Below the pieces are notes generated by a model. That model saw only the letters and a list, made by a program, of their open reading frames with translations. It was not told the origin of the DNA and ran no database searches. Below, in pieces: positions 11,757-22,800 of a stretch of 64,000 nucleotides of DNA. The first letter of the stretch is position 1; each line of letters begins with the position of its first letter. Both the position numbers and the translations under genes were made by a program. The stretch comes from Branchiostoma belcheri (lineage: Eukaryota > Chordata > Leptocardii > Amphioxiformes > Branchiostomatidae): NCBI RefSeq assembly GCF_001625305.1, contig NW_017804076.1, forward strand, positions 1,778,594 through 1,842,593. Reading direction: 5' to 3'.

Positions 11757-14700
11757 TCAGTCCAAATGAATACACTTGAGGTTGAACTTGTAAAATAAGA
11801 GTTTATATTTGATGGATTCGGGCTGGTCGCGTAACGCTCTGTACTGCCGCTCGAAGTCGGAATGTTTCCAGGGAAGACGAAACTTGCTGGCGTGACTGAT
11901 GGAAACGTGGGAACAGGACGCCACTCGCAGCTTCCCAAGTCCATCGAGAAAGAACTCTGGAAAACAAAATAGCCGAATCAGGAAGACATAACCGCACTCC
12001 TCTAGAACAAAGAATCTGCCAATTTGGTAGTGTAGGTAAAGTAGAAGACCAGGTACATTTACTGTTGATTGTCCTTTGTATGATGATAGCGAAAGAAGCA
12101 TACAGCTAAGTACATGTATACAATCACCAAAAAGGGAGAGAAAGTAAAATTATTGGTGTATACGTTTATATAACGTTACATCTATTGTATTTACAATTGT
12201 TAACATGTGACCTGAGGTGAGAACATTTTTTGGGGTTAGCTAGTTTCTACTTTGAACAAGCAGTAGTTGTATATGCTTACAGATGTACTTTTATTTTACC
12301 TCACTATTTCACAGCTTTCTGATATGATTTTGCAAATAAAAAGAAATTAAAAACTAACCTTCGTGTCCTATTCTTGACAGTTGTGGGTCGAACCCAACAC
12401 TCCTAACCTTGGCTGTGTCGCCCAGGAAAAAGTTGATCACCACATCCGCAACCACACATTCGGGAAAGCCTTCGACTTTGTGGTAAAATCCCTGGGTCTG
12501 GAACATGCAGTCTCCCAAGTCGTCGCCATCTTCGATTCTGATTTTATGTGTCCAGGAGTTCCCAACTCCTAATTCTTCGTAGACCACGCCACCAACCTAA
12601 AAAAATGAATGAAAAATAGAAAGGTAACATTTGCAAAGCAAAGGCATCATGTTTACCTTCACAAGCTATATCACAACTACTGCTCTGTTTCTTCTACATT
12701 CAATCATAAATGGTGGCCAGGCTCTACAACTATGTACTGCTACAAAATATAACCCAACACTACAGGGTGTCTGCTACAGCACCAGTTACCATGGTGACAG
12801 ACGTCTGGTCTACAGGTCATTGACTTTATTTCTTTGGAGAAGAAGAGGAAAAAGAGCAAGTCCTGTGTATTTCAATCTGATCTGAGTATAGTTAGAAGAG
12901 GAACATTTTTCTTTGTCTGTAACTAAAGAGAAATTAGTAACACTGTCGATGATATCAATGTTAACAGTCGATAAACTTACAATATCCAAGTTTGTATTTT
13001 CGATGACCTGCAGTAGAAGGTCGATCCTGGTTTCCGGTGTGAAGATAAAGTCATCATCCACCCAGAGGAGGTAGGGCGTGGTCACCTGGGAGACAGCCAG
13101 GTTCCGCCCAGCGAACCAACCCTGGGAGAACATCAACATAATACGTTAACGGTTTTAATTCATCGCTTCCCCATTCCCACCATGCACAGCGCCAGAGGGT
13201 AAAAATTCCCAGATTGCAAAGCGCCAGTGGGTCGGAATTATGTGTTCCTGTGGTGTTTTTACATTGAATGTCGTTGATGTCAGCATCTAAAGTAATGAAG
13301 GTTGTTCCCTTGATATTTATATACTACAGCATCTTTTGCATTATTCCGAGCAATAGTTACATCTCATTTTTTCTCTATCACAACACATACATGTACAGTG
13401 GTAACGTTATGCCGTCTGACAATAGAAATTTTCATGACATGTGACAACCTTGGTAAGGTATACGTGGGAATATGGAGAGGAATGTTTTAGTACACTCCGT
13501 ACTAAACAATAATGTATTAGGTAGGTCAGCCTTATAGAACTGTAGTAATGTTCCAATAAGATGCATGCTTTGTACATTGTATCTTGTACATTTGTCGTGC
13601 AATAAATAGAATGTAAATGTACAAGTAAGAGAGACGGCGTCAAGTTTGTTGTAATACCTTTTTAAACGGCATGGTGTAGTGTTCTATGTTCGGACCGTCG
13701 ACCTTTTCTGGGTGTTCGCTGTCGTCTGCTATGATGACAGTGACGGTCGGATAGAACTGACGCACACTGTCAATCATCTGACGTAAAAGTTTGTATCGTA
13801 GGAACGTTTTTGTCACTACTGACACCTTAGACGCGATATCGTCTGAAAATAGAATAGTCCAATTTGTGAGAAAACGTTTAAACCAAGATTTGCAATTAAT
13901 TATCCAATTCATAAATTATTAAGAGCTAAAAAAATGCGAAATTACTGCAACATTTCTGTTTGGTGATATTTTTTAGATTTAGTAAGTAGTGCGTAGTTTT
14001 ATTCTTCATATAATTGTGCTAATGATGTACCAATAAAACATTTGCGCGATCATCGTTTAATTACATTGTATATCTACTCACCTTCAACGTAGTTAAATGC
14101 TTGAAGCATCGGTTTAAAATGAATCCGGATGGGGATAATCCCTACGAAGCCACCATATCTGTACTCAACTGTAAAAAAAAATGTTTGTTAAGATCAATAC
14201 ATAAGTATCCTTCGCAAGAAATTTCTTCATATTTCTTTTTTTTTTTTGCTTTTTCTTAATTAAACAATATCAAAAGTATAAGACACAGTGGTGCACAACT
14301 CTATAGCAAATTGCTAATTCTAGCCTCTTAACCGAAAAAAAAGAAGAATACAATCAATAACGAAACAGTAAATCGTTGTTCCAAAATACAGAGATGACAT
14401 GTAAAAATGGATCATTCTTTGACATTGAATGTTTTTGATTTTGTGTTCACAAAATAGGTTTGAAGTCATGGTCAAAATATGCCTATTGGTTCCAGGGTGA
14501 GCCCGTAAGTACAAATACAAGCTTTTCTTGTTGAAATATCAATTATTTAGTGTTATTGACTTTTTACCATAGTCCACGGTGTCCGGATCGAAGTACGTGT
14601 TGGTATAGACAATAAACTGTAGCTGTCTGTTGAGGTGAGTCAGCTTCCCGGCAGAGATGGTCAGGTACGTGGTACCCGCGCCGTCCACTGCAACTCCGGG

Positions 14701-16872
14701 GACGTCCGCTAGGGTCGCTAGCACGCCTAGCCTGGCCACGAATTCCACCTGAGATGAAACAGATGTTAACGTTGGTGTGTTTAAGCCATGCTTGATAGGT
14801 AATATGGTACACTAGTGTGAGAAAGTCCTTTGTAAAACTAACTACAAAGCGATAGAATGTGTCGTGATGAAAATGAAGAAATACAATCGACAACTTGAAC
14901 ATGAAAATATTATGCTATTTTCACGAAAGTTTTAACTCTAAACATATTATGCTATTATTCAAGCACACAAGCAATGATACCCATTACCCAAACCCCTTGT
15001 AGTTGTACTTACAGCAAATGTTGCCCCCTCCTCCTTTGGCACATGTAGTTTTAATCCAGGGATGACGATATTTTCCCTCGGCCGGACGGTTAGCCCCTGT
15101 GTGGGGTAGCTGAGGGGAGATCTGCCGTCTACAAACAGGACTGGAGCCGGAGGCGCCGCCCTGGACAACAAAATTGGTCTTTTTAGCTCGAAAGCTCATC
15201 TGTGTTAGTAGAAGTCACTCTAAAACACATTTGAACTGTACTTGCCAACACAAAAAAAACCTACCGAGGAATCTAGTTGAGTCTGGCGGTGAAGAGCTGC
15301 TGCAGCCCCGAAGAGAACCACGATAGACTAGACAGGCTATACCTTTGTTTGAGTCTCTTCCTCTCCCTGAGTTTCCTGTCCACTACATCCCTCAGTTCGG
15401 TCTGGTCGAACACCGCGGCCAGGTAGGCTGAGGACGGAGGGTGGTAGATCGGGTGCAGAGGAACCTTGATCAGGGGGTTCTCTTCCGGACACGAACAGTT
15501 CTTATCTTTTATAACCGTTCTGTGGGACAAGAGATGCTTTTAACACATTACGGTTTCCAACTGAATATGTCGATTTTTCAGTCATGAGTATTAAAGGTCA
15601 TGTTGATTTGATTATATGGATGACATCCACTGGAAACCTCAAAACTGATGCGAGCGTGCAAATAAAAAACGTTTGGCAAAAAAAAGCTGACCAAGTTTGT
15701 CTAAGTTTCAATATGTTTTTTGAAATCAAGATGACAAAAAAAAAGCTCTTATTTTACTCACTTTAAGAATTCCTGTTTCATTGTGTACGGTACATCTTGT
15801 AGGTCACTCCCCTCCCATGGGAACTTGGTATCGTCCATGTGTTTGACCTTGGTCCATGTTGCTGGGATGAACCTGAGATCGGCCGGATCCCGAATCGTCC
15901 TCGTGACGAAAAGGTTAAAGGTCATCCCGATGACGAAGACAGACAGGCAACCCCAAAAAGCGACCTTCCTCCATGCTCGGTTTTTATAGAGGATGACTGA
16001 AAATAAACAAAACAATCGCACACAAAAAATTAACAACTAGAAAGGTAACATTTGCAAGGCAAACGAATAATGTTTACCTTCTTGTGTTGAATCCTTACAA
16101 AATTCTGCTCTATTTACTCCTACTCAAACACATTCATGTATCTATGGTAGCGTATAACCCGTCCCTTGCTACATAATGTAATCCAACACCACAGGGTGCC
16201 TGCTACAACACCAGTTACCATGGTGACAAACATCTGGTCTAGGTATATTCATAACTAATAACATGCGTAATAACTAATAAAATGCGTGTTGGCAAGGCCA
16301 GTCACACTATAAATTTCCTTCCAATATAAGGTTAGGAATGTGTACATCTCAGTTTATTTTGGGTCTCAATTCGATTCTCCGTACCCTCAAGTTTAGCAAC
16401 GACTGTCTCTTTCAGGAAATAATTCCGGAGTAATATAGCGTACGCTATGAGATGGCTAAGACTTTTCAGTTGTTAATGTCATTTCAAATGATTGTGAAAA
16501 ATGTTTAACTCAAAAGTTAATCCTTGAAACCCGATCGTTACTTTTGTTACCATGTTGTCATGGAAAAATTGTTCTGTGCAGCGTTTAGAAAATAGGCTTT
16601 AGATGTTGTTGTCAAAATGCCGTCTTGCTAGTCCATAATGTTTGGGCAGAAAACAAGACTTCGACAACGTGTCATTTAAACATGTCGTTTTTCCTTCAGC
16701 CACCCAGGGTAGTATACTTAGTCTAGTAGTCTTCGTTATTTCTTCATACATGCCAGGTCGACCATTATGATTGTAAGTTGCTCGACCGGTTTGTTTTTCC
16801 GTGGTTTGTTAGCTAGCCAAACGTTTGTTTTGAAAGAGAGAGTAAAATGTACTGACCTGTGCCTGATGACAT
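11757..16872 (-). CDS. B4GALNT1: Beta-1,4-N-acetylgalactosaminyltransferase (GM2/GD2 synthase type, GT12)
   Basis: Ten coding exons: 16872-16857 (ATG, 5 codons), 15996-15762, 15519-15343, 15160-15013, 14748-14568, 14168-14082, 13842-13658, 13121-12981, 12596-12359 and 11956-11757 (TGA). All phases agree; the product is about 535 aa against about 533 for human B4GALNT1. It is a type II Golgi protein: short cytosolic tail, then a membrane anchor at about residues 16-36 ([18 protein letters not shown]). The stem contains KNCSCPEE, matching the conserved NCSC cluster. The GT12 core is in exons 7-9: [37 protein letters not shown] and LWVDDDFIF, where VDDD is the DXD metal/UDP-sugar site. The C-terminal [11 protein letters not shown] and HASKFRLPW also match. 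The family enzyme adds GalNAc to gangliosides. B4GALNT2-like specificity is not excluded. Confidence 0.93.
12610..12830. repeat. Dispersed repeat (copy 1): gaaaggtaacatttgcaa ... gttaccatggtgaca
   Basis: Begins tagaaaggtaacatttgcaa and ends near caccagttaccatggtgaca. It has clear copies at 16037-16245 (same order and orientation), 63283-63335 (left part) and 29955-30025 (right part, inverted). It lies in a B4GALNT1 intron. It carries no gene. Confidence 0.75.
16037..16245. repeat. Dispersed repeat (copy 2), first B4GALNT1 coding intron
   Basis: Shares with 12610-12830 the start ctagaaaggtaacatttg, the middle aatccaacaccacaggg, and the end caccagttaccatggtgaca. It is the most complete pair in the window. 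Confidence 0.75.
16350..16420. repeat. Repeat fragment inverted relative to 50735-50810
   Basis: Contains ttttgggtctcaattcgatt followed by ccctcaa and gactgtctctttca. The reverse complement of this order appears at 50750-50805 (gagacggtcgctag, gaatcgaattgagacccaaa). One interspersed family, two orientations. Confidence 0.6.
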
Positions 16873-17700
16873 GTTTACACTGTTGCGTAGTTTCTGTAGA
16901 ATAACAAACAAGACAATGTTGACAAGTGAGAATAAAAGCCTTACCAACAAGTCAGAATGAGGTGAATCAAACGTGTACGCAATAACAAAGTCGTCTGATA
17001 ATTTCACGTATATAACAGACATACAATTTACAAACAAACAAACAAACAAACACAAAAAAAACGGTTACTCAAGCAAACTGGATATGATTTTGGAGACGGT
17101 CAGACGTTTCAGGTAGCAACCACTACCTTTCGTCTACTTTATATTGGTGAGATGTCAAGATCAACAGGTTTATAACGACGAAATATCAATTTTTAGTAGC
17201 CCAATAGGACAGCCTTACTACCAGACATAAAACTTAAAATATGCATACATGTCAACACATCATCACGGTACAGAAGGCTACATATGCCCTGTTTCATGGT
17301 AGGACAGACCAAACAAAAACTATATAGTAGTGACTACACGGCAGTACGTACGTGCACGATGGTAGTTGGCCCTAAGACAAGAGTACATAAAACGACTCTT
17401 CCTAGCTTCGACGCATACACCAAACTGAACGAATTGTCGGCGAATTGTCTCTGCCAAGCAAGTATACACCTCCACGCCATCAAGGCAACGAAGCGACAAG
17501 GATTCTACATTACAGATATGCCGTCTTAAGAAAGATAAGATAGCTACTACGTGTGAAGAAGATTCCATATGAACCATGTCTCCAGTGACACCATACCCAC
17601 GTTTGCATATACCTGCCATGTGGTTCACTCACACAAGGACATGTCATAGGCTCACCTGTTAACCTAGTTTCCTTGCCCGGGCGCGAAGCTTCAAGGTGTC
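16857..17700 (-). other. B4GALNT1 upstream region with probable non-coding 5' exons
   Basis: The coding start exon probably extends to 16893, where ttctacag forms an acceptor (minus strand). A donor-like gttaacag|gtgagcc near 17655 could end a non-coding first exon. Between them is intron-like sequence with an AAAC run near 17035. Reading frames of 80-100 codons here have no recognisable content. Confidence 0.35.
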
Positions 17701-18112
17701 AAGATACAACTAGAGGAGTAGAGCTTACGACGAATTCAGTGGTTTTGAGCTAAAAAGAAAGCGGCCGTTTCATGTTTTCGGATCGGTGGCGTTTGTTGGC
17801 CTATAGAACGTACCGTCACGACAGGTGTCAACCTGTCAGTTAGCTAAACAAATGCATGAGTTGTCTTCTATAGTATGCAAATGGCGGCCCGGTCTTATAA
17901 TTAGCTCTTTTGTGACCTATAAAACGAGGGAGGGGATTTGATTCTAGACACCTATATATGTAATGTGCATTCTTCATCATATTTTGATACCGTGTATTTT
18001 GATTTCGAGTGAGTTGGAGCGAGATTGGAGCTATTAAAGGGTTTTCGTATAGTCTCTACCAGGCTTAAGGAAGCGGCTGGAAAGAGAGTAGAAATTGACC
18101 AAATAGTATGCG

Positions 18113-18335
18113 CCCGATCCGCCTATTTACCGGAATACAGAGGAATACATCGAAACACATCGGAATACACACATTAAAAGGAGGCTGAAATCTACCGGAA
18201 TACACACTGCATTGATGAGATAACACCCCAAGTTGCTGTATTTTGACATACGATAACTTATTCGTGGCCTGAGGAAGAAGAAATCAATAATGAAATGACA
18301 ATCTGTGTATTCCGGTACTTTGATAGGCGGACCCG
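18113..18335. mobile_element. MITE with ccgcctat ... ccggaatac inverted repeats
   Basis: The left end (gatccgcctatttaccggaa) and the right end (ttccggtactttgataggcg) form an inverted pair with internal ggaatacac repeats. It is about 220 bases and has no reading frame. It sits in the intergenic region between B4GALNT1 and the RPL4-chaperone gene. Confidence 0.7.
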
Positions 18336-19082
18336 TATATGCCAGGAGAGTGGTCTAAGCAAGGAGCTTTTGTGATGAAAGCTCCTTGGTCTAAGAAAAC
18401 AGTTTGTAGCTCGTGCATATTATCTGTCTATTTGGCCAATTTCTACTCTTTCCAGCCAATTCCGGAAGCCTAGTAGAGGCTACGGTTTTCGGACATGATA
18501 TTAAATCTCCTTACATACTAGTATACATTCTTACACTTCTTTTACGCTACAGACGGTGGTGTCAAATTCGAACCCCCAAGAAAAAAAACGAACTTCGGTG
18601 TAAAAAGTGTACGTAACGTTGAAAGCGTATGTTTTTTTCTCTCCTTCTTACTGGCCATAGTATAAATGGACAATAACAACATGGGCAGACAACAAATGCA
18701 ACCGTGTGCAAATAATGGGAATATCTTACCTTAAGTTAGATGCTCTGCGACAAACTCTCTCTCTCTCCATACGTTCTGGTTTTGTGCCGCTACAAACATT
18801 TCCTCAAAGGGAATCTAATTTAGTTGTAATAACGACTTAATCTGATTATAGCAGTCACGAGTACCAGCCCAATTGTTGAAAGCTCTTAGTGTAACCATGG
18901 AGGTAGAAATTGAATCTAGGCTGTTTTAAGCCCCTATTCGATTACATTATGTGCGTGTCAAACCTTATCCTGAAGTATGTACTAGTACTGGTTGTCCCAA
19001 AACCCCCGGCGAGAGCTTCAGAAGATGTTGACTTCATGGCTCCTATGGTACCATTTTGGGCCATAATAGGATGCCGAGAGGG

Positions 19083-19138
19083 GGTCTGCACTAATTACCT
19101 CCATGGAGGTAGCTCTATGGAGGTAATTAGTGCAGACC
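19083..19138. repeat. Perfect 22-bp hairpin
   Basis: Arms 19083-19104 and 19117-19138 are exact reverse complements (ggtctgcactaattacctcc and its mate) around a 12-base loop. A third, imperfect copy of the right arm follows at 19158-19182 (ccatggaggtcattagtgca). It is intergenic. It could be a MITE core; no flanking target duplication was found. Confidence 0.8.
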
Positions 19139-19203
19139 TGCGGCTGATTTTTTGTACCATGGAGGTCATTAGTGCAGGTCCTATTGAGGATGCCTAGGCC
19201 TGT

Positions 19204-19290
19204 TTTTATTTTTATTTTTTGCCCGCCTGCTCCAGCTTTTTCTAGAAAAATCCGTTAACCAAGAAATTAAATTGGTGTGGCCTAAAACAT
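19204..19290. repeat. Dispersed repeat fragment related to 4365-4450
   Basis: A T-rich tract, then aaaaatccg, then aaattggtgtggcctaaaac, the same order as at 4365-4450. It lies just beyond the likely 3' end of the RPL4-chaperone gene. Confidence 0.5.
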
Positions 19291-19379
19291 AAGTGTGTGA
19301 ACAGGTTTTATACATCTGTCTTGATGTAGTGTAGAGTGCAGTGTAGTAAGTTTACTGTATACCCGTTTCATCAATAATC

Positions 19380-19385
19380 TTTATT
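19380..19385 (-). terminator. Polyadenylation signal AATAAA of the RPL4-chaperone gene
   Basis: AATAAA on the minus strand about 510 bases past the stop at 19896. Two short direct duplications lie within the implied 3'UTR: gtgataaacaagctatggta at about 19630 and 19698, and gttgttaatggtccatg at about 19808 and 19891. Confidence 0.4.
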
Positions 19386-19895
19386 CATCAATCCTATCAT
19401 TTGATTATCACTTTTATATGATAAGGAAAGCTTATGTTAGCATCAAATTCACTTCATGTGCTGAAATAATTGAGAATTAACAAAAGTCTACCAATAACAG
19501 TTTTTGTGCTATACTAACTCAGATGCCATCATAATTTGAGAAGTGATGTGGTATTGGGTGGACATGGGTTAATATTACATCAGAAAGTCTACCTTCTTTC
19601 TGTCATGAGTCTTTAACTTCGTAATGTACAGTGATAAACAAGCTATGGTAGATATTATGATCATATCAGAATAAATGAATTGTGTTTTTAGTAATGAAGT
19701 GATAAACAAGCTATGGTAATTATGTATCATTTCAGAATCTCTACATGTATTGTCACAGTGTTGTAAATGTGTTCTTTTCTAACTGCAACAAAGACCTGTT
19801 TTCATGTTGTTAATGGTCCATGATTTCAGTTCTTTTCTTAAGTACAATTGTAACAAAGATTGTTTTGATTTGTCAGGAGCATTTATGAAATGTTG

Positions 19896-22800
19896 TTAAT
19901 GGTCCATGGCATCTTCTGTATTTCTATCTTCATCTTCTTCATCATCATCATCAAATGTGAAATCTTCCTGCTCTTCCCCCATCTCCTCCTCCTCCTCCTC
20001 CTCCCCTGGACCGAGCTCAGATAAGAGTTCCTTGATGTGCTCTAGCATGTCCTCATCATCACAGCCAACTGTGGGGTAGATCTACCAGGGCAAAACGGAC
20101 AGTGTTAGGACTCTCTACTCTCCAAGCAGAGTTCTAGGCCAAATTGGCTTATTTTTGGAGGCTAGACAAGAAACAGTCATGCCTTCAAATATCATAGTTA
20201 TCAACCAAGGATTGAGGTGTTCAAAACCTGTATTTTCCAAGAACTATCATAAAGTGGAACTTGTTGGAACCAAGTACACACAGTTGGGCCATAATCACTA
20301 GAAAGCTTTAAACAACTCATGCAATTAAATGTGCAGGTTGACAGATTCAAGAACGGGTGCTGGCTACAGCCCTGATGCTGACCCAAAGTTAACATATCTA
20401 AAGATAGGCGGATGGAATGTGCAATATCACCCCTGAATTGTGTGGACAACCTTTTTTCATATGACTAGAAAACAGCTGCATTTATTCAGATCAGTCCATT
20501 ATCCAGGATGAGTGATGTGTAGTGGATATCACACCTTGAGTGCATGCTGTAGGTTGTCCCTGGCCTGTGCCTTGTGGTCCTCCCCTTGTACGTAGTGGAG
20601 CCAGCCCAGAAGGTACCATACCTAGGTGGATGGAAAGTAATATCAGTCTAACAAGCTTTTTTTTTTTACTTTCTAAAATTCGCTATTCAACATATCTTCC
20701 AATAATATCTGATTCTAAAAAAAAATTTTCCAAGATAATTTTCTTTTCATACTTTCGATGTAGTAAGTAGAATCAATCCTATACCATAGCATACTCATAT
20801 CTGTCATGCAAAAATGTCATATTGCTGACAGAAAATGCCTTTAAAAAAGTAAAAGATACTGACATCTAGGAATCAGTCTTACCTGTACAATTTCATCATC
20901 TTCCAGAAGTAGCCCTGCCAGGACTTTCTCAGCAGACTCCATGAGTTCCAGCTCAATCAGGATCTTAGCAGTTGCTATTCTCTGCTCATATGGTAAGAGA
21001 GGATCCTAGAATATACCACAACAACCATTATGTGTTTACATGTAGCTTAGTAACATCCAAAAATCAAGTTGGTGTTGTGTCTCAGTGATCTAGCCAGCCT
21101 GATTTTTTTCGATCATCTCAATTTTGTGACACTAAATCTGGACCCACTGAAATGCTGCTTCCTGCATTTTGAAGGGCATCTTTTGAGCGACAAATTTGGC
21201 TCATAGACTAGGTTTAGTGTTTAATAACATTTCTTTCACACTGATTTTTGTCCATCAAATAAGACAGATGTGGCAAAATTTTTGTCAGGAGTGGCAAAAT
21301 TTGATCAAATGACAGAAAGATGGATGCTGACTAGAATACTGTTGACTCTTGTCTTACAATAATTCAGCACTTTGAAACACAGAAAATGATGTTTTTAGAA
21401 AATGTTCACACTATGCATTGTATGATAATCCCTAGACTTCCTGCAACATGTAGTGAGATCAAACTGCCTTTCATTTTACTACATCCACTCCATGTGCCTC
21501 ATACCATACCTCAGGCACATTTTCCTCCATCTCCTCTTCATCTTCTGCATCACTCCTCTCCGGTAACCATAGTGACAGGCTCTTCTCTATGGCGAGTTTT
21601 GCCTCCTCCCTGTTGTCTTTACTGAGCTGGAAGCTGGCCATGAGGAGATGTGCCTCTGGGTTGGTGTCACATTCTTCTATCGCCTTCTCCAAGGACTCTT
21701 TACACTTTTCTTCTGCAGAGTCCTCAAAACTGAGACATGAACAAATTATCAGTCATGTACATGTCTATTGAAGAGTCTGATAAGATGATTGGTAGAATTC
21801 TATATCTGTATAGATTTGTAGAAGATTAATTTTGTGATAATAGTTTGTAGTATTGTCAGAGGATTTTATAAGAAAAAAAGGCATGTTTTGCAAAACATGA
21901 TGCAAGAAATATGCCTTTGTGTCAGTTAAAAGCTTTAATTTATGTCATACCTGGATTGCGAGAATGTTGATATCGGCCTGTGTGATATCTACCAATATCA
22001 CACAGGGTTCTAACGGTTATCACACGGGCTTCCATAGGTTCCATAGAATGATTTGAACATGTGTGCAAAGTACACCACATTTAAAAATTTGAATACATGT
22101 AGTTGGCCTGGTATCTGACGTGATATGGAATACCCTGTGTAGTATTCTATGATTATCTTTTGGTGGCAGTTTACAATACAGAAAAACAAAAGCCAGCATA
22201 CCAAGAGTCAGTGAGGTAGATTTCTGCAATAGAACAGTAGGCACTGGAGATGTCCTGTGATGTAACGGTCTGGGAGTCAGGGTCACATGCAGCTGCGCCC
22301 TCTAGCTGCAAAGAACAGAATTACACAAGAAGACGATAGTTCAAGGAAAATGACGTAGTATGCTACGTTACATGTATATCATAAGTGTGCCATGTGTAGA
22401 TGTAGCTTTATGGCCAAGCAAGTCAAATTCTTGACTGAGTAGAGAATTAGAACTGACCTGTTCCTGTTGTTTATGTCTCTGTGCCACCATGACCTGTATG
22501 CCCTTGTTATAACATGTCACTGCCTCCTCCCCCTCCAACAGCTGTCCCAGGCACATGTACTTGGTGAAGCCCTCGTCAGGACTCAGTTCTACCGCACGGC
22601 CAAAACAGTTCGCTGGTTAAGGAATTAGCTAATTTAATGATAGCACCTACATACTAAATTTTGCCCCTAGAAACTACACTTTCTGGGTTTAGAAGTTGAA
22701 TGTTGTTTGTGTATGGCACCTCTGGCAAAACTGTGGCCATATGCATGGAGGCCAACACCACTGAAGCCGTAGCCTTATTTTTTCAGTTTTCAAAATTGCA

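Noticed and set aside
15262-15342. Extension of B4GALNT1 exon 3 to the donor at about 15264
   Set aside because: It includes an in-frame TAG; the earlier donor at 15342 (aaag|gtatag) restores the conserved order.
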